Shown here: piece by piece, positions 25,111 through 33,008 of the stretch | Layout: each line of letters starts with the position of its first letter | How positions within the stretch are numbered: the first letter of the stretch is position 1 | Assembly: GCA_910584645.1 (NCBI GenBank) | Contig: CAJUAU010000010.1 | Coordinates: 54,799 to 118,798 of the forward strand | DNA: 64,000 bases | Direction of reading: 5' to 3' | Source of the DNA: an uncultured Eubacterium sp. | GTDB lineage: Bacteria > Bacillota > Clostridia > Lachnospirales > Lachnospiraceae | Notes under the pieces: model-generated | Told to the model about the DNA's origin: nothing | The model's database searches: none | What the model saw: only the letters and a program-made list of their open reading frames with translations | Made by a program: the position numbers and the translations under genes

Positions 25111-25977
25111 ATGTGGTGCCCAAAATGCAGAAATGAATATATCGACGGAGTTTCTACCTGTGTAGACTGTGGTTGTGAACTGGTGGAGGAACTCCCGGTT
25201 GAAATTGATAAAGATGCGCCTCAGGTGATTGGCTCTGTCACCGATGAGGCTGTCGGCAACAAATTTATCCGCTTTTTCCGCTTTTCCGGTCTGCAGACCT
25301 GTGGCCTGATCCCCCGGGAGGAAAACGACGGTTTTGACCTTGTCGTATCCTATCCAGAACTGGACCGTGCTCTGGAGATCATCCGTGGTTTTGCCGACCT
25401 GGAGGAAACTGACGAGATCGATCTGGATAAACTGATGCCATTGCTGGACGAACAGCTGGAGGATATCCAGAAAGAAGAAGCCAATGAACTGCTCTCCGAC
25501 CTTCGGACTGAGGCGAGTACCGTATACGTCAATAAAAAAGATGCCTATTCCGATTTAAAATTCAGCGGCTATTCTTTTATCGGGTTTGCCATCCTCGGCT
25601 ATCTGTTTGCCGGACTGAATCTGGCTGGAGTGATCTCACTGTTTACGAACTTTTCGATGATCATTCTCGTCGTCGTATTCACTGTATTTTTATTGATCGG
25701 CATCTCTTCGTTCCGAAAAGCATCCAGGATCAAAAACCTTGTGTCGGAAGAAGAAAGTGCAGTGGAAAAGGTTCAGCAGTACATCAATGAACATTTTACA
25801 GATGAGTATCTCTCCTCTCTTGATGATGATACTTTATCCGAAGAAGAAAATTTCTTCCATGTAACGGAAGTTTTGAAAACTGAGGTGTCACAGCAGTTCC
25901 CGCTTTTCAGCAAAGGCTATATCGACCAGTTGGTGGATGAGAAGTACGGGGAATACTGCGATAGCAGGGAGAGTTGA
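25111..25977 (+). CDS. Zinc-ribbon, DUF2007-like membrane protein
   Basis: The 288-residue protein starts MWCPKCRNEYIDGVSTCVDC, a zinc ribbon with Cys3, Cys6, Cys17 and Cys20. Residues of about 36-95 look like a DUF2007-type small domain (RFFRFSGLQTCGLIPREEN, SYPELDRALEIIRGF). Two transmembrane segments lie at about 152-174 and 182-200, and an acidic helical tail follows. The ATG is set by AAAGGAG 12 bp upstream; upstream in-frame codons have no support. The function is not known; it may sense or relay an envelope state. It is transcribed divergently from the radical SAM operon. Confidence 0.75.
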   Translation: MWCPKCRNEYIDGVSTCVDCGCELVEELPVEIDKDAPQVIGSVTDEAVGNKFIRFFRFSGLQTCGLIPREENDGFDLVVSYPELDRALEIIRGFADLEETDEIDLDKLMPLLDEQLEDIQKEEANELLSDLRTEASTVYVNKKDAYSDLKFSGYSFIGFAILGYLFAGLNLAGVISLFTNFSMIILVVVFTVFLLIGISSFRKASRIKNLVSEEESAVEKVQQYINEHFTDEYLSSLDDDTLSEEENFFHVTEVLKTEVSQQFPLFSKGYIDQLVDEKYGEYCDSRES

Positions 25978-26059
25978 TGACGTGGCTGAATGATTGTATT
26001 GGTGCTGTTTCTGCACCTTTTGGTATTATATTTATTTAAGAGAAGGAAAAGTAATCACT

Positions 26060-27859
26060 ATGAGAAATGAGCAGAGAATAGTAGATTTGAATGCATATAT
26101 CGAAAATATGAATTGCGAAATTAAGGATGTTCAGAATGGTAAACAATTGATATTTTCTTTTAAAAATGTTGGCCCAGAAATAATTACTGCGATAAAATTG
26201 AAATGTTTTTGCTTTGATAGTTTTGATGACAAGGTTATATTTGATGGTGTGGATTATTTAGAAGTAAAAAAGGCATCCTTAAATATCAATCCTACAGAAA
26301 AAACCAGCTTTGTAGTAAATATGAAGCAGTGTGATCTACAAAAAACAAAAGTTGAACTTCTTCAAATTGTGTATGGTAATGGGGAAAAGGTTGATCCTAT
26401 AGAAGAGGATATTGTCTCATATGATATTAGTGTTTTAAGTTCATCACGTTCGGTAGATGACCATATTGAAAGTGATATGTTGTCATATATGAAGGAAAAA
26501 AATGACAAAGCAATTTGCCTTCCGAAAGAACATTCTGCTGGATGGATTTGTTCATGCGGCAGATTGAATAAACATAACAGGGATCAGTGCGCAGGTTGCG
26601 GCTATGGTAAAAATAGTAATTTTGAGGACTTTAGTAAAGAAAATATTGAGCGTAGATTGAATGAACGTGATATACAAAAAAAGGCTGAGGAAGAAAAGAA
26701 AGAAGCCGAATTAAGAACCAAAGAGGAAAAAGAAATAAAAAGAACAAAACTTATAACAATTTCTGTTATAAGTGCGGTAGTATTGGTGGTGATCTTTGCT
26801 AGTATATCGACCGTTATCCATAATGCCACCTATAGTTTATCAGAAAAAGAAGAAGCACAATATTTAATAGCGGATAAAAATTACAGAGAAATTAAAATGT
26901 TTATACTACGATTAAGTAATGAATATTCGAGTATGGCACATAAATATACCGATAATGATTCATATAAAGATTATTTATCTGTTGCAGAAAAAAATGCCGA
27001 TTATTTACATTCTCGGGGAATCTTCCTGCTTTCTTCTATGCTGTATGATACGATAAAAGAACAATATCCGGAAAAATATCATAAGGCATATGATCAACTC
27101 GTGAGTCTGCAGAAAGGAAAGATATACAACGACTATTTGATCACCGAAACACGGAATGTAAAAAATCAGAATTCTTCCAAAATGCGTGACATGGCAAAAG
27201 GTTTAGATGAAGCTATTGAGACTATGGAAGATTATATGAAGGATGAAAAATTAAATCCATCAAAGGTGGAGCTGGCAAATGCAGAGATGCCTCAACCAGA
27301 GTATTCAAAGGTATATGGAATTAATCTGGGAATTTTGTTCTATGATGATGGAAGCCTTCATTATATAGGTGAAGTGAAAGATGGAAAAGCAAATGGCTAT
27401 GGAACTGCCTGGTATCCTTCTGAAAAAGATAATGGTACTTGTTGTATCGGACAATTTGCCGACGGAAAATTTAATAGCGGGGATTCCTTCGGCGTTGATG
27501 GAGACAATATCAGTGTAAGTGAATTAAAGGACGTTTCATTTGAAGGGGAGTTTGAAATGGTACAAGCACCATCCACCAGTTCAAAATCAAGTGAAGAAGC
27601 TGCGAAACAGGCTGACGATGATAAAGGGATCGATAACATAAAAGCTCGTAAGGCTGTTGAAGCATATTTGGACATTTTACGCGAGAAACAAAGTTCCATA
27701 AAGAAAGTTATATGGGCCAAAGTTCCAGAAGTTAGTGGGGACAATTATTATTTTTCTTGTACGGTTGAATACTCTGGTTTAGTAAGAAAAGGAACGATAA
27801 CTGTGAAAAAAGACAGTAATGGAACATTTAAAGCCACCGGTTTACATTATGATGATTAA
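26060..27859 (+). CDS. Membrane protein with zinc-finger motif and MORN-like repeats
   Basis: This 599-residue protein is not a family I recognise as a whole. Residues 1-125 look like a beta-rich domain. WICSCGRLNKHNRDQCAGCG (162-181) is a RanBP2-like zinc finger (Cys164, Cys166, Cys177, Cys180). A charged coiled stretch at 190-230 leads to one transmembrane segment (231-253). The external part holds MORN-like repeats near residues 425-470 (YIGEVKDGKANGYGTAWYPS, GQFADGKFNSGDSFGVDG) and a C-terminal alpha/beta domain. The start ATG follows GAAGGAAAAG; an earlier in-frame start is unsupported. Codon use is clearly more AT-rich than in the genes to its left. Confidence 0.65.
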   Translation: MRNEQRIVDLNAYIENMNCEIKDVQNGKQLIFSFKNVGPEIITAIKLKCFCFDSFDDKVIFDGVDYLEVKKASLNINPTEKTSFVVNMKQCDLQKTKVELLQIVYGNGEKVDPIEEDIVSYDISVLSSSRSVDDHIESDMLSYMKEKNDKAICLPKEHSAGWICSCGRLNKHNRDQCAGCGYGKNSNFEDFSKENIERRLNERDIQKKAEEEKKEAELRTKEEKEIKRTKLITISVISAVVLVVIFASISTVIHNATYSLSEKEEAQYLIADKNYREIKMFILRLSNEYSSMAHKYTDNDSYKDYLSVAEKNADYLHSRGIFLLSSMLYDTIKEQYPEKYHKAYDQLVSLQKGKIYNDYLITETRNVKNQNSSKMRDMAKGLDEAIETMEDYMKDEKLNPSKVELANAEMPQPEYSKVYGINLGILFYDDGSLHYIGEVKDGKANGYGTAWYPSEKDNGTCCIGQFADGKFNSGDSFGVDGDNISVSELKDVSFEGEFEMVQAPSTSSKSSEEAAKQADDDKGIDNIKARKAVEAYLDILREKQSSIKKVIWAKVPEVSGDNYYFSCTVEYSGLVRKGTITVKKDSNGTFKATGLHYDD

Positions 27860-27879
27860 TTCATGGAGGTTCTTAATAT

Positions 27880-28011
27880 ATGATCAGAATACTTTTTGTG
27901 TGCCACGGCAATATCTTGAAGACTCCCGAAAAAGACTATAAAATAAATGATTTCACGTCGAGGAAAGGTGCTTACTACACCACTACTACACCATTTTTGA
28001 AAGAGCCTTGA
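27880..28011 (+). pseudogene. Relic of a low-molecular-weight tyrosine phosphatase gene
   Basis: A ribosome site (GGAGG) precedes a 43-codon frame starting MIRILFVCHGNILKTP. It matches the N-terminus MIKVLFICHGNICRSP of the intact phosphatase at 30997, but the catalytic Arg-Ser is replaced by Lys-Thr and the similarity ends after about 16 residues. The remainder (FTSRKGAYYTTTTPFLKEP) is unrelated and appears frameshifted, because a continuation MRPEKKVKIYLLWKIEVT runs in another frame up to the nuclease gene. It marks the left edge of the nuclease-helicase pair. Confidence 0.6.
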
Positions 28012-28063
28012 TGCGACCGGAAAAGAAAGTTAAAATATATTTATTATGGAAAATTGAGGTGAC

Positions 28064-29143
28064 ATGATGAAAAATCATTTGACGCCATACCAATCAGTTA
28101 TTACAGAAATTAAAAGTATTATTTCTTCTGGACAAGAAGCAGCCTATAGCGCCTCTAATAAGGCAATGCTGCTTACTTATTGGAATATCGGAAAACGAAT
28201 CGTAGAACAGCAAATGGGTGGCCGTGAACGTGCAGAGTATGGTAAAAGTTTAATTTCTGCATTGGCAGAAGATTTGACAAAGGAGTTTGGCAAAAATTAT
28301 TCCATAAGAAATCTGCATTATTATATCAAATTTTATCAGTGTTTTCCTGATGAGCAGATTGTGAACGCATGCGTTCACAATCTTAACTGGACACATATTA
28401 GGAGCCTTCTTCGTGTTGCGGATGAAAATGCACGCTATTGGTATATGAAGGAGGCCATTGACGAGAATTGGAGTTCAAGAACCTTAGACCGTAATATCAG
28501 TACACAATATTATCATAGGCTGCTTCAGGCACCAAAAAAAGAGGCTTTAGTTGAAGAAATGAAGCAGAAAACTGCGAAATTTCAAAAAAATCAATTAAAT
28601 CAATTTGAACTTATCAAAAGTCCAGTGATTGCAGAATTTCTTGGTTTTAAAAATGAGGATACCTATTTGGAAGGAGATTTAGAATCTGCCATTCTTTCAC
28701 ATATTAGAGATTTTTTGATGGAATTGGGTAGAGGATTTGCATTCGTGGCTCGTCAGCAACATATTGTAACGGAAACTTCGGACTACTATTTAGATCTTGT
28801 TTTTTATAATATTGAACTTAAGTGTTACGTACTAATCGATTTGAAGATGGGCAGAATTACTCATCAGGATGTGGGACAGATTGATATGTATGTGCGCATG
28901 TATGATGATTTAAAGCGAGGGCAGGGAGATAACCCCACCATTGGGATTCTGCTGTGTTCAGAAACAGATGAGGATATTGCCAGATATTCGGTACTTCATG
29001 ATAATGACCGATTGTTTATGTCAAAATATCTGACTTATTTGCCTACGAAAGAGCAGTTGAAAGCAGAGATTGAGCGTCAGAAAGAAATTTTTTCTATGCA
29101 GCATCCAGTATTACAAATGAATAAAAAGGAAATAGATGAGTAG
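28064..29143 (+). CDS. YhcG-type (DUF1016) PD-(D/E)XK nuclease
   Basis: The 359-residue protein has the YhcG N-terminal domain (about 1-170; TYWNIGKRIVEQQMGG, SIRNLHYYIKFYQCFP, LNWTHIRSLLRV). The C-terminal nuclease domain has YYLDLVFYN (Asp244) followed by YVLIDLKMG (Asp259, Lys261), fitting a PD-(D/E)XK active site. DUF1016 proteins are frequent in restriction-modification and defence loci, but the substrate of this branch is not established. GAGGTGAC precedes ATGATG. It lies 37 bp upstream of a nuclease-helicase gene on the same strand. Both are AT-rich compared with flanking genes, suggesting acquisition together. Confidence 0.88.
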   Translation: MMKNHLTPYQSVITEIKSIISSGQEAAYSASNKAMLLTYWNIGKRIVEQQMGGRERAEYGKSLISALAEDLTKEFGKNYSIRNLHYYIKFYQCFPDEQIVNACVHNLNWTHIRSLLRVADENARYWYMKEAIDENWSSRTLDRNISTQYYHRLLQAPKKEALVEEMKQKTAKFQKNQLNQFELIKSPVIAEFLGFKNEDTYLEGDLESAILSHIRDFLMELGRGFAFVARQQHIVTETSDYYLDLVFYNIELKCYVLIDLKMGRITHQDVGQIDMYVRMYDDLKRGQGDNPTIGILLCSETDEDIARYSVLHDNDRLFMSKYLTYLPTKEQLKAEIERQKEIFSMQHPVLQMNKKEIDE

Positions 29144-29180
29144 ATATTGAATCGATATTACTAGAAGGGAACAAAAAGAA

Positions 29181-30704
29181 TTGCGTGCGATAAATTTGTA
29201 TACTATTTCAAGAAAGATACATAAAGAGTTAAGGCCACTATATGAAAAAGCATTATCAGGTAGGGATAAAGAGACAAAATTACGCGAAGAGGAAATAGAT
29301 TTGATTGCTACTCTTGTCAATAATTTTATGTTACACAAGGCAAAAAGATATTGTGTTGTAGATTGGTTTTATTCTTTTGAGATACCCCAAATTGGAAAAG
29401 AGTTTGATTTATTAAAAATTAGCGATGAAAAAAATGTAATAATTAATATTGAATTAAAGAGTCAGGAGGTAAGTTTTGAAAAAATAGAAAAGCAGTTAGT
29501 TCAAAACAGATATTATTTATCTCATGTAGCAAGTGAAATTTTCAGTTTTACGTATATGAGGTGTAATGACAATACAGTGAGAGTCTATAAATATGATAAA
29601 GACTCATTACAAGAATCTTCCATGGACGAGTTGATAAAGTGTGTGGTTCAAATTAAGACTGCAAAAAAAGACAAAATTGAAGAGTTGTTTAGACCAAAAG
29701 ATTATCTCATATCACCACTGAATACTCCGGAAAAATTTTTAGAAGGTAAATATTATCTAAATAAACAACAGGATGAAATAAAAAGAAATGTGTTAGTATT
29801 GTTTAAAAATGGAAACCATCTATGGGGGATAAGAGGGGCTGCTGGAACGGGGAAAACACTTTTATTGTATGATATTGCGAAGAACCTTTCTAAAAATTAT
29901 CAAGTGTGTATTGTTCATTGTGGACTTTTAAATGATGGTCATAGATATATTGATTCGCATTTGAAAAATGTTTCTGTCATTGATGCAAAATCCTTATCGT
30001 CAGATCAAATAAGTTGCTTTGATATTATTTGTGTGGATGAGACGCAACGATTATATAAAAGCAGTTTGGATAAAATTTTATTAGCATATGATGAAAGAAT
30101 ATTAAAAGGCTGCATTTTTTCCTATGATTCGGCGCAGGCATTATCTAAAACAGAGGTGCAAAGAAATAATCCTGAAAGACTAATTGGAATAGCTGGGTTT
30201 TGTGAGAAAAGACTGACAGGGCGAATTAGAACAAATACAGAAATATATTCGTTTATTAGAAATATGATGCGTTTAAATGATAAGCCCAAAGAAAGAATAG
30301 GGTATGAAAATATAGATATATTGTATGCGAATAATATTAATGAGTCTGATAAAATCATAAAATTTTACACAAAAAATGGATATAAATTTATTACATTTAC
30401 GCCATCACAATATATATCAAATAACATTGATCATTATTCTGGATTTGTCAACTCACATCAAGTTATAGGACAAGAATTTGATAATGTAATGATTGTGATT
30501 GATAATAATTTTAGATATAGTAGTAAAGGAGAACTTGAAGCAAAAGAACATCCAAATCCAGACTATTTGTTTCCACGATTGTTTTATCAAAACATATCTA
30601 GAACAAGAGAAAAGCTTTGTATAGTTGTACTTGAAAACGAATTGATCTTTGAACAACTTCTTAAAATTAAAATGAATTGTTTAGATTTTAATATTCAATC
30701 ATAG
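29181..30704 (+). CDS. DUF2075-type helicase with N-terminal nuclease-like domain
   Basis: The 507-residue protein has a superfamily 1-like ATPase: Walker A GIRGAAGTGKT (216-226), Walker B DIICVDETQR (281-290), and a late NISRTREKLCIVVLE motif VI-like segment. The N-terminal part contains EFDLL (Asp76) and INIELKSQ (Glu91, Lys93), a pattern consistent with a PD-(D/E)XK nuclease, so it may be a nuclease-helicase fusion. DUF2075 is often linked to mobile or defence loci. The start codon is TTG with AAGGGA about 12 bp before; the first ATG is far inside the protein. It is followed by a hairpin at 30729-30766. The pairing with the YhcG nuclease suggests a defence cassette (inference). Confidence 0.8.
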   Translation: MRAINLYTISRKIHKELRPLYEKALSGRDKETKLREEEIDLIATLVNNFMLHKAKRYCVVDWFYSFEIPQIGKEFDLLKISDEKNVIINIELKSQEVSFEKIEKQLVQNRYYLSHVASEIFSFTYMRCNDNTVRVYKYDKDSLQESSMDELIKCVVQIKTAKKDKIEELFRPKDYLISPLNTPEKFLEGKYYLNKQQDEIKRNVLVLFKNGNHLWGIRGAAGTGKTLLLYDIAKNLSKNYQVCIVHCGLLNDGHRYIDSHLKNVSVIDAKSLSSDQISCFDIICVDETQRLYKSSLDKILLAYDERILKGCIFSYDSAQALSKTEVQRNNPERLIGIAGFCEKRLTGRIRTNTEIYSFIRNMMRLNDKPKERIGYENIDILYANNINESDKIIKFYTKNGYKFITFTPSQYISNNIDHYSGFVNSHQVIGQEFDNVMIVIDNNFRYSSKGELEAKEHPNPDYLFPRLFYQNISRTREKLCIVVLENELIFEQLLKIKMNCLDFNIQS

Positions 30705-30728
30705 GTCGGCATCTAAAAATCAGGACAC

Positions 30729-30766
30729 TCCTAAATATCTATTTATATTCAAAAGAATATTTAGGA
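30729..30766 (+). terminator. Stem-loop after the DUF2075 gene
   Basis: TCCTAAATAT pairs with ATATTTAGGA around an 18-base AT-rich loop. No T run follows, so termination is uncertain. The rest of the 292-bp gap up to 30997 holds only a repeated TTTGCGT-AGA/GAG-TTT motif near 30894-30917. Confidence 0.35.
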
Positions 30767-30996
30767 TAGAATAAAGGAATGTTTTATTACTCACTCCTGA
30801 ATTATGTTTTTTCATCCTTTGTAGCAAGTGAAAAGGGTTACTGTGAACAGTTATATGTTTACTATACCATTTGCCCGTGAATTTGCGTAGATTTATATAG
30901 ATTTGCGTGAGTTTGGAGTAAAAAATAAAAAATGAAAAAAGCGCCAGAAAGCCAGTAATATCAAGGTTTGAAGGCTTATGAAGGGATATAGACAAG

Positions 30997-31467
30997 ATGA
31001 TTAAAGTACTTTTTATTTGCCACGGAAATATCTGCCGCTCCCCTATGGCAGAATATATCTTCCGTGACAAGATCGAAAAACTGGGATTGGGGGATCAGTT
31101 CCATATTGCCTCTGCCGCAACCAGTACCGAAGAGCTTGGAAACCCGCCCCATCACGGGACACAGAAAATATTGTCCCACCTGGGGATCAGCTGTTATGGA
31201 AAACGTGCCGTACAGATTCGGAAGAAAGACTATGAATCCTATGACTATATTCTTGCCATGGATGACCGCAATCTCAAAAATATGAGGCGCATCTTTGGTG
31301 AGGATAAGGATCACAAAATCCACAAATTCCTTGATTTCTCCCAGGAACCACGCAATATCGCCGATCCCTGGTATACAGGGAATTTTGACAGAACCTATGA
31401 AGATATCTTAGAGGCATGTGACAGCTTTCTTAACTTTTTAGAGAAAAAGGGGTATCTGAAAGGATAA
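30997..31467 (+). CDS. Low-molecular-weight protein-tyrosine phosphatase
   Basis: The 156-residue protein has the P-loop CHGNICRSPM (C-x5-R-S) at residues 8-17 and the general-acid loop DPWYTGNFDRTYEDI near residue 127, both intact. Such enzymes remove phosphate from tyrosine (or arginine) in bacterial signalling and capsule control. Length and residues are canonical. GAAGGGATAT precedes the ATG. A damaged copy of the same N-terminus lies 3.1 kb upstream, across the nuclease-helicase pair. A clear terminator follows. Confidence 0.93.
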   Translation: MIKVLFICHGNICRSPMAEYIFRDKIEKLGLGDQFHIASAATSTEELGNPPHHGTQKILSHLGISCYGKRAVQIRKKDYESYDYILAMDDRNLKNMRRIFGEDKDHKIHKFLDFSQEPRNIADPWYTGNFDRTYEDILEACDSFLNFLEKKGYLKG

Positions 31468-31526
31468 TGGACGAAATATTTCTTCATTAGCAATGAAACA
31501 TATTCAAATTAACCTATTTCAAGATT

Positions 31527-31572
31527 AAGAGGACACAGTGTATCGGCAGATCCGTCACGGTGTCCTCTTTTA
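31527..31572 (+). terminator. Terminator after the tyrosine phosphatase gene
   Basis: AAGAGGACAC pairs with GTGTCCTCTT and a T-rich stretch (CTCTTTTATC) follows on the plus strand. Confidence 0.8.
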
Positions 31573-31677
31573 TCATGATATTTATTGTGAATAAATCATG
31601 CGGTACTGGCGGAGTAGACAGTGCAATTTGAACCACCCTCTCCTGGGCTCACTTGAGGATGATCCGAGAGCAAGCCA

Positions 31678-31705
31678 GCTGGTATCGCTGATCCCCAATA
31701 CCAGC
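31678..31705. other. Inverted repeat after the Sel1 gene
   Basis: GCTGGTAT and ATACCAGC form an 8-bp stem with a 12-base loop about 28 bp past the Sel1-repeat gene stop. No T run follows on the minus strand. Confidence 0.4.
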
Positions 31706-31732
31706 ACTATGTATCAGCTTTGTACCGAACGC

Positions 31733-32983
31733 TTATCCCCGCCGAACCCATTTCCCGAAAATGGTTTTCTTGTAGTGCAGAAGTTCCTCTTTGGCCTTAT
31801 CAAAGTTTCCAGCCTTTTGCAGATATGTACACCCTTTTTTGATATCTTGCGGCACACCGCCCAATCCCCTGGCATAGATGAAGCCCCGCATATAGTCCGC
31901 CTCTGGATTCTCGAAGGTCATTTTGTTCATGAACTCCATGGCTTTGCCATAGTCCTGAGGGGTTCCCCAGCCGTTGAAGCTGCACTTTGCCAAGTAGAAC
32001 ACACCCCAGGTACTGCCCTGTTTGTAGTAAGCGGTGGAAATGTAATGGTACGCCTTGGCGTAGTCCAACGGAACACCCTGTCCAAAGAGATACGCTTTGC
32101 CCAGCAGATTACAAGACCCTTCGTGGATGGGATTTTGAGCCAGCTCCTTCTCAAAACACTGCACAGCGTAAGCGTCATCCTGTGCTACGCCCTCGCCGGT
32201 GAAATAGCAGCGTCCCACATCGTACCACGCCCCCGGATGGCCTCCTTCAGCGGCCTCCTTGTACCAGCGAAGAGCCTCTTCCTTCCGCCCCTCCTCGGTC
32301 AGATTATCAGCGTAGATCGCCTGCATGATGGGATGTCCGGCCTCCGCACCGATCTTATAAAGATCCCTGGCCTTCTCCGGCTGGGGGGCGATGATGTCCT
32401 CATCGCCTTCATTATAATACTTGTTCAGATTGTTGGCGGCAAAATACATACCGCCCCGAAGAGCTTTCCAGAACCAGTCCTCACATTTGGAGATATTCTC
32501 CTTTAGATATGCCTTGAAGTCAGCATGATTAGAAAAAGAGTCTTTGCCCTTGTTCTGGATGCGCAGGAAATCCCACCAGAAGTAGGAGTTTGCCACTACA
32601 TACTGGGAAAAGGCATCGCCTCCTTCTGCCAGCTCCACCGCCGTGTCCAGAGCCTCCTGCAAGTTTGCGAAAGGCATCCTTTTCTGCACAGATGGCGTCA
32701 GCTCCCCGGAACGCAGAGCCACCAGAACTCCCAGTGCACTGCCTTGCTCCACAGACAGATGGAGCAGTTGTATGGCTTTGTTGTCATCTTCCGGAAAATG
32801 GTGGCCTGCCCACACATACTGCCGCCCGCAGTAGCACCGGGCCAGGACGCAGGTAGCGTCCCCGTCCCCGGCCTGAGAGGCTCTCTCCAGAAGAGCAAGG
32901 GCTTCTTTGCCCCGGCCAGTTCGCTCGTTGTAGTAGATGTCCTGAAGCGCCTGTTTTACTTCATTGCTCAAAACCGTTGCCAT
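31733..32983 (-). CDS. Sel1-repeat (SLR) protein
   Basis: The 416-residue soluble protein is built from Sel1-like helical repeats, seen as recurring patterns such as GDATCVLARCYCG, GHPIMQAIYADNLTEEG, GHPGAWYDVGRCYFTGEGVAQDD, GSCNLLGKAYLFGQGVPLD and GSTWGVFYLAKCSFNGWGTPQD. Such proteins act as scaffolds for protein-protein contacts. No signal peptide is present. AAGGAG lies 7 bp before the ATG. It follows the membrane-protein gene at 33009 by 25 bp in the same direction, so the two are probably cotranscribed. Base composition is GC-rich compared with neighbours, suggesting transfer from another Clostridia lineage. Confidence 0.88.
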   Translation of the reverse strand: MATVLSNEVKQALQDIYYNERTGRGKEALALLERASQAGDGDATCVLARCYCGRQYVWAGHHFPEDDNKAIQLLHLSVEQGSALGVLVALRSGELTPSVQKRMPFANLQEALDTAVELAEGGDAFSQYVVANSYFWWDFLRIQNKGKDSFSNHADFKAYLKENISKCEDWFWKALRGGMYFAANNLNKYYNEGDEDIIAPQPEKARDLYKIGAEAGHPIMQAIYADNLTEEGRKEEALRWYKEAAEGGHPGAWYDVGRCYFTGEGVAQDDAYAVQCFEKELAQNPIHEGSCNLLGKAYLFGQGVPLDYAKAYHYISTAYYKQGSTWGVFYLAKCSFNGWGTPQDYGKAMEFMNKMTFENPEADYMRGFIYARGLGGVPQDIKKGCTYLQKAGNFDKAKEELLHYKKTIFGKWVRRG

Positions 32984-33008
32984 AATACTTATTCTCCTTA
33001 TATAAAGT

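Noticed and set aside
30890..30920. Repeated TTTGCGT-AGA/GAG-TTT as a possible integrase attachment core
   Set aside because: Only a short partial repeat; no integrase gene nearby and no second copy at the other end of the nuclease pair.
30720..31323. Minus-strand frames of about 115 codons
   Set aside because: They overlap the intact low-molecular-weight phosphatase gene and have no motif or ribosome site.
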